Source of the DNA: Cystobasidiopsis lactophilus
Lineage: Eukaryota > Basidiomycota > Agaricostilbomycetes > Agaricostilbales > Chionosphaeraceae
DNA: 64,000 bases
Assembly (NCBI GenBank): GCA_001599975.1
Contig: BCIO01000006.1
Coordinates: 863,587-927,586, forward strand
Direction: 5' to 3'
Made by a program: the position numbers and the translations under genes. Positions 43,980 through 53,377 of the stretch are shown piece by piece; position 1 is the first letter of the stretch; every line of letters begins with the position of its first letter. Below the pieces are notes generated by a model, which made no database searches, was not told the DNA's origin, and saw nothing but the letters and a program-made list of their open reading frames with translations.

Positions 43980-45237
43980 TCAGACAGCCGTGGCGGTCTG
44001 CTGTCCATATGGATGATAGGAGCCAGAAGCGGTGGAGTAGCGAGCTTCCTGCATATCGGCGGAGGGACGAACACTTCCTGACCCTGCTGGTGAGTCGGCC
44101 TGCAGGAGCCCCTTTTCGCGCTGATGCTTCTCGTGACGACGGAGATGACGCGGGGAAGTCTTGGCGGCTGGCCACAAGTCGAGGACAAAGGTGGCCAGGT
44201 AGAAATCAAACAGGAAACTGCGAATCGATTTACGCGTGAGTTCGGCTCCCGAGAAGCACAGGTGTGGACTCACGCGACTACCCATTCGCACACAGCAGCC
44301 GCACTGCTGGTCTTGTTGCACTTGGATGCCCTCGTAGGGCCAGCATCGCCGCCGCAAATGGCGTAGGTGGCTCCGAACGCGATTGCCACCGCAACAGCGA
44401 CGGACACGATGGAAATCTTGGTGATGGCATTCCTGGAGAGTCGATCAGTCTCGGGCGTTGGAGCCATAAGGATCTAGGAGCGCACCTCCGCAAGTGATTC
44501 CGCTCAGGGTGGTCCTTCTCGAGTGCCATAATTTCTAGGGTTTGGAAGATAGCGGACAGGCTGGATCTGGTTGAGGACCATGACATCAAGCACAAAAAGC
44601 ATGTAACTCACGCGATGCAGACGATGAAGACCACTGTGAGGGACCAGTGCACTTTTGAATGGTGGAAGGCGTCAAAGATGGACAGCATCAGAAGGGCCAA
44701 GCCTCCGAGGAAGCCAAAGATGATTGCGATAGTGTCAAAGATCCATTCTCGGCTGCGCACGGTGCCAGGAATGCGGTCCACATGCCGGAGCCAGCGCTCG
44801 GAAAAGAGTGACATCGAGTAGAAGAAGAAGGTGAGGGCAGTTCCGGCAATGAACAACCATTTATGCGCCGCGCCAACGTCCGAGATGAAGACAATGCTGG
44901 GCTCATCGTCCATGTATCGCTTTGTGTTGTCGTCAATTGCCCACCAGAGCTGTTGTCGATAAAAGCGATCAGCTGACGTCGACTTCGTGTTGAAAGCGAC
45001 TCACAAGCAGGCCAAGGAGCGTTGCCAGCCAGAACCCAGTCGCAGCCACTGGGAACCAGACGTAGTTGCCGTCTGCCTGGAAGTGAGCCTGGAAAGCAAC
45101 GAGCGCCAAAATGAAAGTGCGCACAAGTGATGAACTTCATGTTGGGCGCTTGACTCGCGCTTGGTCCAGGAAAGTAAGGTGTTCAGAAGCGTAGAAGACT
45201 TTGCACAGAGGTGTTGGGGCAGGATTAAAAATGACAT
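43980..45237 (-). CDS. Sfk1/Frag1/DRAM-family multi-pass membrane protein
   Basis: Multi-exon membrane protein of the Frag1/DRAM/Sfk1 family (related to the Cwh43 N-terminal domain). Recognisable blocks: ADGNYVWFPVAATGFWLATL; LWWAIDDNTKRYMDDEPSIV; FISDVGAAHKWLFIAGTALT; FSERWLRHVDRIPGTVRSRE; IFGFLGGLALLMLSIFDAFH; IFQTLEIMALEKDHPERNHL; and WVVAFLFDFYLATFVLDLWP. The ISDvGA and SERWLRH phrases are diagnostic. A hydrophilic tail ends SGSYHPYGQQTATAV at 43980. Known: yeast Sfk1 acts at the plasma membrane with Stt4 in PI4P signalling and phospholipid asymmetry. The N-terminal exon is unclear. MSFLILPQHLCAKSSTLLNT (start 45237) can be spliced in frame at a GTTCATC donor, but a different start is possible. 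Confidence 0.78.
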
Positions 45238-45976
45238 CCGCTCGCAAGCAGGTTCGGCTCCCGTGCGTCATGCAAATAATTCGGCCACGATGGGTTGCCT
45301 AAGCCCTTTTGCCGGCCTTGCGAGACGCGCAAAACGTGCAAGTGGTGATTTTCGAATGGACCATTTGGTGAAACTCGAAGCGCGAAACAGAGAGCCGGGT
45401 TTCGAGGCGGATGCGGGAGAAGCCTGCGAGAGGAGCACTGGTTGGAGGGCGCTCTGCATGGTTCAGTGGCACGCTCTCGCCCTTGAGAGTCTTGTATATG
45501 GCACATCTGAACCAGCATCGAGCGAACATTGAAACAACGAAGCAAGCAGACGCGCCGAAACTCGCGAGTGCGTGTTGGATGGGAACGCCGGCACCGGAGA
45601 GCTTGCTGAGCTCTTTATGGCAGTCCAAGGCTCCAGAACAAGTCTTTCTCAGAGCCAGAATGCTTTCAAGCAGCAAAAAGAGCAAGCTCAGACAGACAGA
45701 CGAGGCGCAACTCTCAAATCCTCTCCGAGTCGAAGTGGCGACAAAAAGTGGTCCCCAATGTCCCAATGCGCAGCGTAAGAAAAGAGACTTCGTGTGTTGG
45801 TCATTCGTGATTTGGTATTTCAAGAAAGCTAAGACACGATCCTGTTGGTTGGAGAGAAAAGCGCTTTTGCGTCGGTATTTACACAAGATCCATGGCGTTG
45901 ACCTGAGGACCCCAGACAAAGTCATGAGGCATGGTTGCCTATAGTAAGATTAAGGAGACCTACGTTGGAAGGGCCT
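45238..45976. other. Intergenic, about 740 bp, with overlapping long frames
   Basis: Between the Sfk1-like gene and the CsbD-like gene, both minus strand. Long open frames overlap on the two strands (plus 45411-45944, minus 45299-45925). Neither shows a domain, hydrophobic pattern, splice continuation or conservation-like phrasing, and they cannot both be genes. Treated as upstream sequence of the Sfk1-like gene plus 3' sequence of the CsbD-like gene. Confidence 0.35.
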
Positions 45977-46644
45977 CTAAGTGGGCTTGTTGAGCTCCTT
46001 CTTGGCCTCGCCCTTCTGAGCCTGAGCGCGGCCGGAGAGCTCTTTGGCGTCGTCGCCAGTCACAGCACCCGTGACCTTGTTGACGTAGCCCTTGACGCTG
46101 TCGGTCACGCCTGAACGGGGTTTTCCAGATTCAGCTTGACAATAAGATCATGAGGGAGGGAGCACCACGAACCTTCGACGTAACCCTCTGTACGAACAAC
46201 AATTGCATCAGCCAATGACTGATATGATGATCATGTCACATACGAGCTTGAGCAGCCTTGTCTGTGTGTTCGCAACTGTACGGATCAGCATTCGAAGGCT
46301 GATAAAGTTCAGGAAGCCAACTCACACTCGGCGTCTCCCTCAGCCTTCTGCTTGGCGCCCTCGTTGGCAGTTCCCGAGAGACCGAGAGTATCGCCGATGG
46401 TCTCCTTGATGCCTGTTCGCGGGCTTGGCTGAGCGACTTTGACAGAAGACAGGGGGGGCACAGGTCAACGAACCGCCGACGGTGGAGTTGTAGTTGGCGT
46501 CTGCAGTCCCGCTGTTACATTGTGTCCACAAGGAACGGGAGAGAGCGAGGCCTACTGGTCTTGGACTGTGAGACAGCAACTCTTCAGACAACGTGTCCAG
46601 CCCAAATCAATAAAAAGGCTCACAGGTTCGTTCGAGCTCGACAT
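45977..46644 (-). CDS. CsbD-like small stress-response protein
   Basis: Small hydrophilic protein in several short exons. The proposed start at 46644 gives MSSSNEP. The second exon reads GTADANYNSTVGG; the third GIKETIGDTLGLSGTANEGA followed by KQKAEGDAE. Short exons give DKAAQA and EGYVEG. The last exon is VTDSVKGYVNKVTGAVTGDD, AKELSGRAQAQKGEAKKELN, KPT. Repeated 'G..V...T....(A)..G.a.q..G.a..el' phrases are the CsbD signature, found in fungal proteins induced by stress or starvation; molecular activity unknown. Two of the internal exons are only about 15-25 bases, so their boundaries are approximate, and the junction of the first exon was not settled. Confidence 0.7.
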
Positions 46645-47017
46645 TTTGGCCTGGTTTTTGTGCAAGTTTCGCTAGTCAAGAGTTGAAGCGCGAGCGAGGT
46701 GGTGGGAAGGGGACAAGCAGCTTCGAAACTTCCAGAATCGCTTTGACAGGTGAATAGCCCCCACTCGACGTCATTTATTTTTCTGTTTTCCGTTTTCCTC
46801 AGAGATCTCACAGGGTTGTGTAGAGGTGTAACCTGTCACACAATTCCAGTTGGCTAGCCAAGTTCTCCATTTTGACTGTCCGTAGCCGTGCATTTAGTAC
46901 ATCGACCGACTTCCGCCGGCCACAAAAAACGTTGACCTGCTTGCTGCCGGTGCTGCCCGCTTTGCCCGCGCATAAATTTCTTGAACCCTGCGTCTAGCTT
47001 GACTCGCCGCTAGCAAC
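46645..47017. other. Divergent promoter region, CsbD-like / TRP4
   Basis: About 370 bases between divergent starts. It contains AT-rich stretches (TTATTTTTCTGTTTTCC near 46773) and a CATAAATTTC stretch near 46971-46980, about 40 bases upstream of the TRP4 ATG, that could place transcription start. No coding frame supported. Confidence 0.4.
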
Positions 47018-48288
47018 ATGGCCACAGAGAACTCACCGTGCGTTTGGTCTTCACTGTATTCACTTTGAACTGAGAGAACTCAAACGTTGGGTTGCTATGC
47101 ACAGGGACAGCTTCAAAGCGCTCTTAAAGCTGCTCGTCGCCAACCCGCAATCCTTCACCGCCGACCACTTGACGCAGGCCATAGACCACATCTCCACTCC
47201 CGGACACACCACACCCGCCCAACTGGGAGCCTGGTTGACCGCGCTAAAATGGACGGGCAAGGAGCGCGAGCCGGATTTCGTCGCTTCCTACGCCCGCCTG
47301 GCCAGAGATCGAGCTGTGCGCGTGGAGCTGGAGCGCAAAGAGGGCGAGTGGGTGGTGGACATCGTGGGCACAGGCGGGGATGGGCAGGATACGTTCAATG
47401 TGTCGACGGCGGCGGCGGTGGTGGCTGCGGGGGCCGGAGCTAGGGTCTGCAAGGTGCGTCTCTTGCTCTCCATTATCCTTGCTCTAGGATGCGGCGGTTT
47501 GATCATTAGTGTCCACACAGCACGGCGGCAAGGCATCTACCTCCAAATCTGGCAGCGCCGACTTCCTCACCGCTCTCGACCTGCCCATCTCCTCCTTACC
47601 ACCCTCCAAAGTTCCGTTGGACTCGCCCTTCCTGTTCCTCTTCGCCGTCCTCTTCCACCCCACTTTCGCCATCACCGGTCCCATCCGCCGCGATCTGGGC
47701 TTCCCAACGATCTACAACCTCCTTGGACCCTTAATCAACCCAGCAAGGCCGGACGCTATGGTTCTGGGTGTTTTCGAAGAGAGCTTGGGGTTGTTATTTG
47801 CCAATGCCCTTAAGTCGATGGGCGTCAAGAGGGCTTGGGTGGTGTGCGGCGCGGAAGGGTTGGATGAGATTTCACCAGCTGGACCCACTCGAGTTCGTGC
47901 CTTCTCTCCCCCTTATTCAATCCGGGAATTTTTCGTTGATAAAGCCGAACAGGTCTGGGATTTGAAGCAAGGGGAAATCAAGCACTTCCTCATCTCCCCC
48001 TCCGACTTTGGCCTTCCCGAATTCCCCTTGTCCAGCGTCAAATCTGGCACCCCATCCGAGAACGCAGCTACGTTCAACCACCTCTTGGACCTGAAAGAAG
48101 CCGATGACTCGGCGGTGGAGACGTTCGTGCTGCTGAATACCGCAGCGGTGTTGCTGGTCAGCGGAGTGGCGAGCGACTTGAAGGATGGCGTCAAGAGGGC
48201 CCGAGAGTCGATCTATGAGGGCAAGGCAAAGGGCGTGCTGGAGGGGTTCAGGAAGAAGGTCAAGGAGGGGGTGGCTCAGGCGTCGTGA
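47018..48288 (+). CDS. TRP4: Anthranilate phosphoribosyltransferase
   Basis: Three exons, 378 residues: 47018-47037, 47105-47453 and 47521-48288, all in frame. Reaction: anthranilate plus PRPP to phosphoribosylanthranilate, the second step of tryptophan synthesis. Seen: an N-terminal helical domain (DSFKALLKLLVANPQSFTAD); the PRPP-binding loop DIVGTGGDGQDTFNVSTAAA; and, across the second intron, K-HGGKASTSKSGSADFLTAL, the KHG motif plus anthranilate site. IRRDLGFPTIYNLLGPLINP matches the conserved 'lG.RTifNllGPL.NP'. GAEGLDEISPAGPT matches the 'h..dglDEis..g.t' block. The usual 'RT' before the GPL motif reads PTIYN, a mild departure. Length agrees with yeast Trp4 (380). Cytosolic. Confidence 0.95.
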
Positions 48289-48718
48289 GAAGGCCTCTGG
48301 GTGGCAAAAGGGTTTAGAAAAGCACAAAATTTCGCGCGTGAAGCGCTGCGATAGATTGCAAGCTGAAAGAAAGCACTTGGCAGCATCGGAAAGCTGGAAC
48401 CCAACATTTGCAGAAAGTCTCTGTCGGCGAACTCGGAGCGAGGAAATCTGTCAGACCTGGACGACGATTTGACCCGTCTGACAGATCTTCGTCTCGCTTC
48501 CTCCAGCTCAAGAGAGTCTGTCCCCTAGTCTCCCAGCGCCTGTAGAGCGCTCCCGAACTGCTTTGCTGCCACTGGAAGCCGCTTGATCCGGGCGAACGCT
48601 GACAGCTGCCACTGGGGTCTGCTGCGTGCGGCGAATATACTCCTTTGGGCTCTTTGAGGATTCAAACGAGGTATACTCTTTCCTGCATGGGTCGAGAGCC
48701 CCCTTTTAAAAGGAAGGA
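48289..48718. other. Intergenic with a strong inverted repeat
   Basis: About 430 bases downstream of TRP4 and upstream of the F-box-like gene. It contains an imperfect hairpin at 48437-48498 (separate entry) and a TTTTAAAAGG stretch at about 48705-48714, just before the next start. Confidence 0.5.
48437..48498. repeat. Inverted repeat able to form a stem-loop
   Basis: Left arm AGCGAGGAAATCTGTCAGAC (48437-48456), spacer of 19 bases, right arm 48476-48498. The reverse complement of the right arm reads AGCGAGACGAAGATCTGTCAGAC and pairs along the full left arm with a small bulge. It lies 150-210 bases after the TRP4 stop, so it may sit in the 3' untranslated region or be a remnant of a small inverted-repeat element. 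Confidence 0.7.
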
Positions 48719-49483
48719 ATGCAGGACGTAGGGTCGCCAGAGATGCTGCTCATCGACCTTCCATTCGAAATCCTCACCGAGATCGGCACCTACTTTACAA
48801 ACGGGACCTCTTACATCAGCCTTTACTACGACCGAGGCGATGGGACACTCCGCCACGTTTACAGAAATCCCGTTGAGAATATGGCCGTCGCAAGGACTTC
48901 TCACCGATTCTACGACGCCTTCATGCCTGCCCTCTGGCGCTCTGTCTACATCACACTTCGCATACCATCTAGCTCGAGCATATCTGGCTGCTTGACGGCT
49001 CCGGCGAACTACCGCGGCGGCGCCATCGCTTGGCTGCTTGACCGGCTTGACCGACCCTTGCAGCGGGTTCGCAGCTTAGAGCTCTGGCTCGAACTTCCTC
49101 ATCTAGACCTCGGAGGAGACCATGCACATCGCCTCTTTTCGGAATTCCACGACTTGCTGTCCTGCCCTCCTCTCCGCAAAAATCGCCACCTGATCAACAT
49201 GACGGTCGACCTCTGCGGTTTCACTGGTTCTGCCTTCGCGACCTTGCTTCCTAAGACGAGTTTATGGGCCGAGAGGGTGACGTCGCTGTTGCTCCGGTAC
49301 GGCCGCGACGTCAGGGATCCGATCTGCCTCGACCTTTTCACCCATTTGTACGAGGTGCGCGTGCGTGACACTCAGTGCACTCTGGTGCGCGGAGACCATA
49401 CCTATAGCACTCAAGAAGGGGAGACTGTGGTGTGGAAGGTTCAGGATGGGCAACTCGTCAAAACGCAGTATCGTTGTTGGTGA
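48719..49483 (+). CDS. F-box-like protein C
   Basis: Single exon of 254 residues. The start at 48719 gives MQDVGSPEMLLIDLPFEILT followed by EIGTYF, an F-box-like motif. NMAVARTSHRFYDAFMPALW and RSVYITLRI follow, the 'R.s..f...f.p.Lw..v.l' continuation that is typical of fungal F-box proteins. The remainder has strand-like blocks (LQRVRSLELWLELPHLDL, NRHLINMTVDLCGFTG, AERVTSLLLRYGRDVRD) and ends VWKVQDGQLVKTQYRCW. It is shorter than the two F-box-like genes at 37.5-40.3 kb and not obviously a recent copy of either. Likely SCF ubiquitin-ligase adaptor (inference). Confidence 0.62.
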   Translation: MQDVGSPEMLLIDLPFEILTEIGTYFTNGTSYISLYYDRGDGTLRHVYRNPVENMAVARTSHRFYDAFMPALWRSVYITLRIPSSSSISGCLTAPANYRGGAIAWLLDRLDRPLQRVRSLELWLELPHLDLGGDHAHRLFSEFHDLLSCPPLRKNRHLINMTVDLCGFTGSAFATLLPKTSLWAERVTSLLLRYGRDVRDPICLDLFTHLYEVRVRDTQCTLVRGDHTYSTQEGETVVWKVQDGQLVKTQYRCW

Positions 49484-50091
49484 AGCACTCAAGAGCAAAT
49501 CGTTTGTCAGTGGTTCTCTCGCACGTTCTTTTTCTGCGCTCACATTTGATTCAGCAGATAGTTCCTTGGCTGCACAGCCAGTTCTCGTTTAGGCCAATCG
49601 CGGCACCTCTTCATCTTCTCTTCGGCCGCTTCGCTCGGTCTTTGGATTCCTGGCAACACCCCGCGTCCTTCTTTGCTGTCCAACCACTTTGGCCACCTTC
49701 TGCGCAGATGGTTCTCTGTGACAGTGGCGGGTTTTTAGCATTTGGGTTTGACGGGTGGCGCAATCACTTTGGGGGCGATAGGGGTTCGGTGGACTGGGCT
49801 TCTCGCTTCCTGTGGCCTTTCGTTGTCGCTTCACTTGTCCTCTTTTACTACTTTGCACAAACGTGTGGCAAGCAAACTTGGAGTTGGCCCTCTCAAAACA
49901 AACAAACAAACTCTCGCCTTGTGATCGAGCAAGCGATCGCAGTTGTGTGAGGCCACTTCCCGTGTGTTGCCTGTCGACGTCGACGACGACGACGACTACA
50001 CTTCCACCTCGACTTGAGACGAGACGACGAGGAGGACGAGGATGCAGCAAGAGCGAGCGCGCGGCCAATAATCAAAGCAAGAGCGAGAGAA
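49484..50091. other. Intergenic, upstream of the septation coiled-coil gene
   Basis: About 610 bases. It contains AAACAAACAAAC near 49899-49910 and a (GAC)n run near 49978-49997. No ORF with recognisable features. The upstream frame open from 50014 is in frame with the chosen ATG at 50092 but lacks an earlier ATG. Confidence 0.4.
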
Positions 50092-53071
50092 ATGCGAGCT
50101 TTGTGGACGTCCAAGAACTTTGGGGGCATCTCCACCTCGTCGAACTCAACGACGACCAAGCCGGAGCCGTCGCCAGCTTCATCCGAGCCCACATCGACGA
50201 CGACGACGACGACGAAGCAGATCCACCGCCGCTCGCAATCCGCCTTCGTCTCGAGCTCTTCTCCCTTCGACGACATCAAGCTGCCCTTCTCCTCGAATCT
50301 ATACACCACGCCTGAATCCCAGCCCATCCAGACCTTCCCCAATCCATCCCCGGCCACGCCTAGCAGCGACGTCGGCTTGTTTGGGAGCAGAAAGAGGACC
50401 TCGCGCTCTTCCCTCGGCTCAGCCAATGGCAACCTCAACAACAACGGCCCAAGGGGCGAGGACCTGCTGGTGGACCTGCTCAGCTCGCAGGCCATGCTGG
50501 AAGCCAAGGAGTTTGAGGTTTACAACTGGGACCAGCTCGAAGCTGTCAAGAAGGTATGCCTTGCCCCTTTCAACACTCTCAGGGTGGAAAACTGACGTTG
50601 GGAGATGCACAAAAGGAACACCGCGCAGTGTTGAATCGAATCTCGGCTCTGACGCACAAGCTCAACTTGGAGACCAAGATGCAAGCCGCCACCTCCTCCT
50701 TAGCCCGCTCCCTCACTTCCCCCTCCTCCTCCCGGCCTGAACCCGACGAGCAGAAAGAAGAACAGCGCCTGGCCCTGTCCCAAGCTAAGATTGACGCCAT
50801 CTCTTCCGACTTGGCGGGTTGGACCAAGAAAGAGGCCGAACTGCGAACCCAGTTGTTAAGGCACATGGCTGGCGTGCTCTCTTTGGTGTTGAGCAAGAGG
50901 GAGGAGGAAGACCAACAAATCGCCCTCGTTGCCGCTCCTTTATCGCCACCGCTCACCTCTTCAGTCACTTCCCGGCGCTCCACCCCTTCTCCAGCTCATG
51001 AGCTCTACTCCTCCCGCGGCGGAGACAAGTTCGAAGCGGCTTCTTTCTTCGCCAACAACTCGGCCTCTTTCCTCCCTCCGTTAAAATCACCGGGGTACGC
51101 CCAACCGTTCTACTCCTCCCCGGCCTCGTCCGCGCCCAGGGTGGACCCAGCAGCCCACGCCGAGCTCGAGGCCTCCTTGGCCGAGAGCGAGGCCGCGTTG
51201 ATGCAGTCCCAGCAGGACTTAAGGGCCATGCAGAAGGAGTTGGAGTCGGTGTCTTCTGACGCGAACGCCAAGCGGGTCAGGGACGAGGAGGACCGGGCGA
51301 GGTTGGAGCGGGCTTTGGCGGGGGCGAAAGGGGAGGTGGAGGGGTTGAAGAGGGAGTTGGCGGAGCTCAGGGAGAGGCAGGACGCGGCTTCGAGGGAGCA
51401 AGGCGAGTTGGGGCGGAGGAACCAAGAGTTGGAAGCTGCCCTTCTTCAGCGGGAGGAAGAAGGCAGGTTGAAGGGCAGGCAAGAGGTCGCCAGGGAGGTG
51501 GAAGGTGTGCAGGCCAACCACTCGGCTTTCCACCTTGCCGCCTTGGCCAACTCCCAGCCTCTTTCATCAGCGTCGGAAGACCTGGCCGGCGCGCTGGACG
51601 GGTATTTTGGCCAGATGGCCCAGCATGTGCAGGGTTTGCAGAGGGAGCTGGCCACTTCCAACTCGGACAAGTCCACCTCGGTCGCCTCGCACCAAGCCCA
51701 AATCTCCACCTTGCACTCCCAACTGATGCAGCTCCAGTCCAACCACACCGACCTCACCTCCCAACTCGCCACCGCGCACTCCTCCTTATCCACTTCCAAC
51801 ACTGACCGCGACACCCTCCGCGCCAACTTGACCACCCAGACCGGGCTGGTCGGCACCACCCAGAAAGAACTGGACGAGGCCCGGTCCAAGCTGGCCGGCT
51901 TGCAAGACCAGCTTTCAACCCTCCAACGCTCGGCCACCGCGGAGGAATCCACCCAGGCTGACCTCCGCGCCCTCCGCTCCGAGCGCGACCAGCTGCAAGC
52001 TACGACGACCTACCTGCGCTCCCAAGTCGAAGAGCTCACCTCCGCCTCGGCCCGATCGACCAAGGTGCTGGTGGACGCGTTCAAGGCCTTGCCGAGCACC
52101 GAGGCGAGGGCCAAAGTGGGCGAAGGCGAGGACCTCAAGGCGTTCAAGAGCGCGTACTCCACCACTTCCCGCTTGCCATTGGGCAACTTTGCGCTGGATT
52201 TGGCTAGCGCGCCAAAGTACACCCCGGAATCACTGGCTGAAAGGGTGCGTTCTTGACCCTTACCGATAGCTACTCTGCGAAAGAGGAGCTTATCGAAATC
52301 GTCGAGCGCACAGGTCAAGAATTTGGTGGCGGACGATAAGAAGCTTGTGGAGCGATTGATCAAGCACGAAAGCGCCGTCGAAGCTCAAAGGGTGCACAAT
52401 GACAAGCTGGCCAAGTCTTTACAAGAGGCCACCTCTTCCTTGGAGAGCCACAAGAAGCAGGTGCGTTCTGGTTTCCTCCACCTTACTACCCATGCACAGT
52501 GGTTGATGCCTTGGAATTTCGGAACGCACAGCTCAAGGAACTACAAGAGCGCATCGAGGTTTCGGGCCGACAAGAGGCCGCCATGCTCGACCGGCTCAAC
52601 GAGCTGCAAGAGCAGGCCGAGTCGTACCGCTCCGAAAAGCGGCGCCTGGAGCAAACCACGACCGGCTCGTCCGACCGCGTCAAAGAGCTCGAAGTGACCA
52701 ATGGCACCTTGCGCACCTCGCTCGCCCAAACCGAGCGCTCTTTGGCTCAGGTCCAACAGCAGCTCTCGCAGGCCGAGCAGCAGCGCTCTCAAGTCCAGCA
52801 GCAGCTCTCGCAAGCCGAGCAGCAGCGCTCCCAAGTTCAACAGCAGCTCACCGACCTCGCCAACGACAAGTCCAAAGCGACCAACCTCGACGGCCAGATC
52901 CAGGAGCTCCAGGACGAAGTCGCCGACCTCCAAGAGGAGCTCAGCGAGGCCCGGGCGAGGGAGCAGAAGAACCGGTCCGGCCTCATGGACGAGATCTCCC
53001 AGCTCCAGCAGGACCTGTCCAAAGCCAAGTCCGACCTCAGGGCCGAGAAGAGGAAGAGGGGCCCGGCTTGA
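50092..53071 (+). CDS. Coiled-coil protein with 'up-regulated during septation' (Uds1) domain
   Basis: Four exons with introns near 50554-50614, 52244-52311 and 52462-52500. The start at 50092 gives MRALWTSKNFGGISTSSNST and a Ser/Thr-rich disordered N terminus. The Uds1-type domain follows: GEDLLVDLLSSQAMLEAKEF, EVYNWDQLEAVKK and, across the intron, EHRAVLNRISALTHKLNLET, then WTKKEAELRTQLLRHMAGVL and SLVLSKREEE. The rest is long coiled coil (about 51,150-53,060), ending DLRAEKRKRGPA. Between about 52748 and 52849 a 42-base tandem repeat encodes QVQQQLSQAEQQRS units. Family members in fission yeast rise in expression at septation; a role in division or polarity scaffolding is inferred. Confidence 0.75.
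52748..52849 (+). repeat. 42-bp coding tandem repeat (2.4 copies)
   Basis: Units 52748-52789 and 52790-52831 differ at only a few third positions, with a partial third unit at 52832-52849. Each encodes the 14-residue phrase QVQQQLSQAEQQRS. The length is a multiple of seven residues, so copies keep the heptad phase of the coiled coil. Confidence 0.8.
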
Positions 53072-53377
53072 TTTTGCCGACTGACGACCACGCAGCATGA
53101 ACCTTGTTTCTTTTAATGGAAGGGTGTGGCATTGGCGCCCCCGACGCTTTTTTAATGTTCTAATGAGCTTCTCATTCTCCTATCACTACTCATGCACCAT
53201 GAATTGCAATATATGTATTTGGGAACGACATTCCTCTTGGTTCCAAATGGTCAGACTGGGTGGCGAATTCGTGTGTCCAGTTCAGACGTCTCAGAGCCAG
53301 GCCGAGCAGGATGTGTGCCGAGTGTGAGGGCTTAGTTTCAACTGCGAATATGAACAGATGCTGTCCCCAAGCGGCCC
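53072..53377. other. Convergent 3' intergenic region
   Basis: About 300 bases between the stops of the septation coiled-coil gene (plus) and the beta-lactamase-family gene (minus). Contains AT-rich stretches such as TTTTTTAATGTTCTAATGAG near 53149, suitable for 3'-end formation. No gene seen. Confidence 0.4.

Noticed and set aside
45299-45944. Long open frames overlapping on both strands (about 180-209 codons)
   Set aside because: No domain, no signal or helix pattern, no splice continuation; the two frames exclude each other and begin at non-ATG or weak contexts. Most likely chance openness in GC-balanced DNA.
49978-50220. GAC/GAG-rich tracts that give long overlapping frames, considered as a minus-strand gene
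   Set aside because: The frames arise from low-complexity repeats; the plus-strand Uds1-type gene covers the region with recognisable domain sequence.
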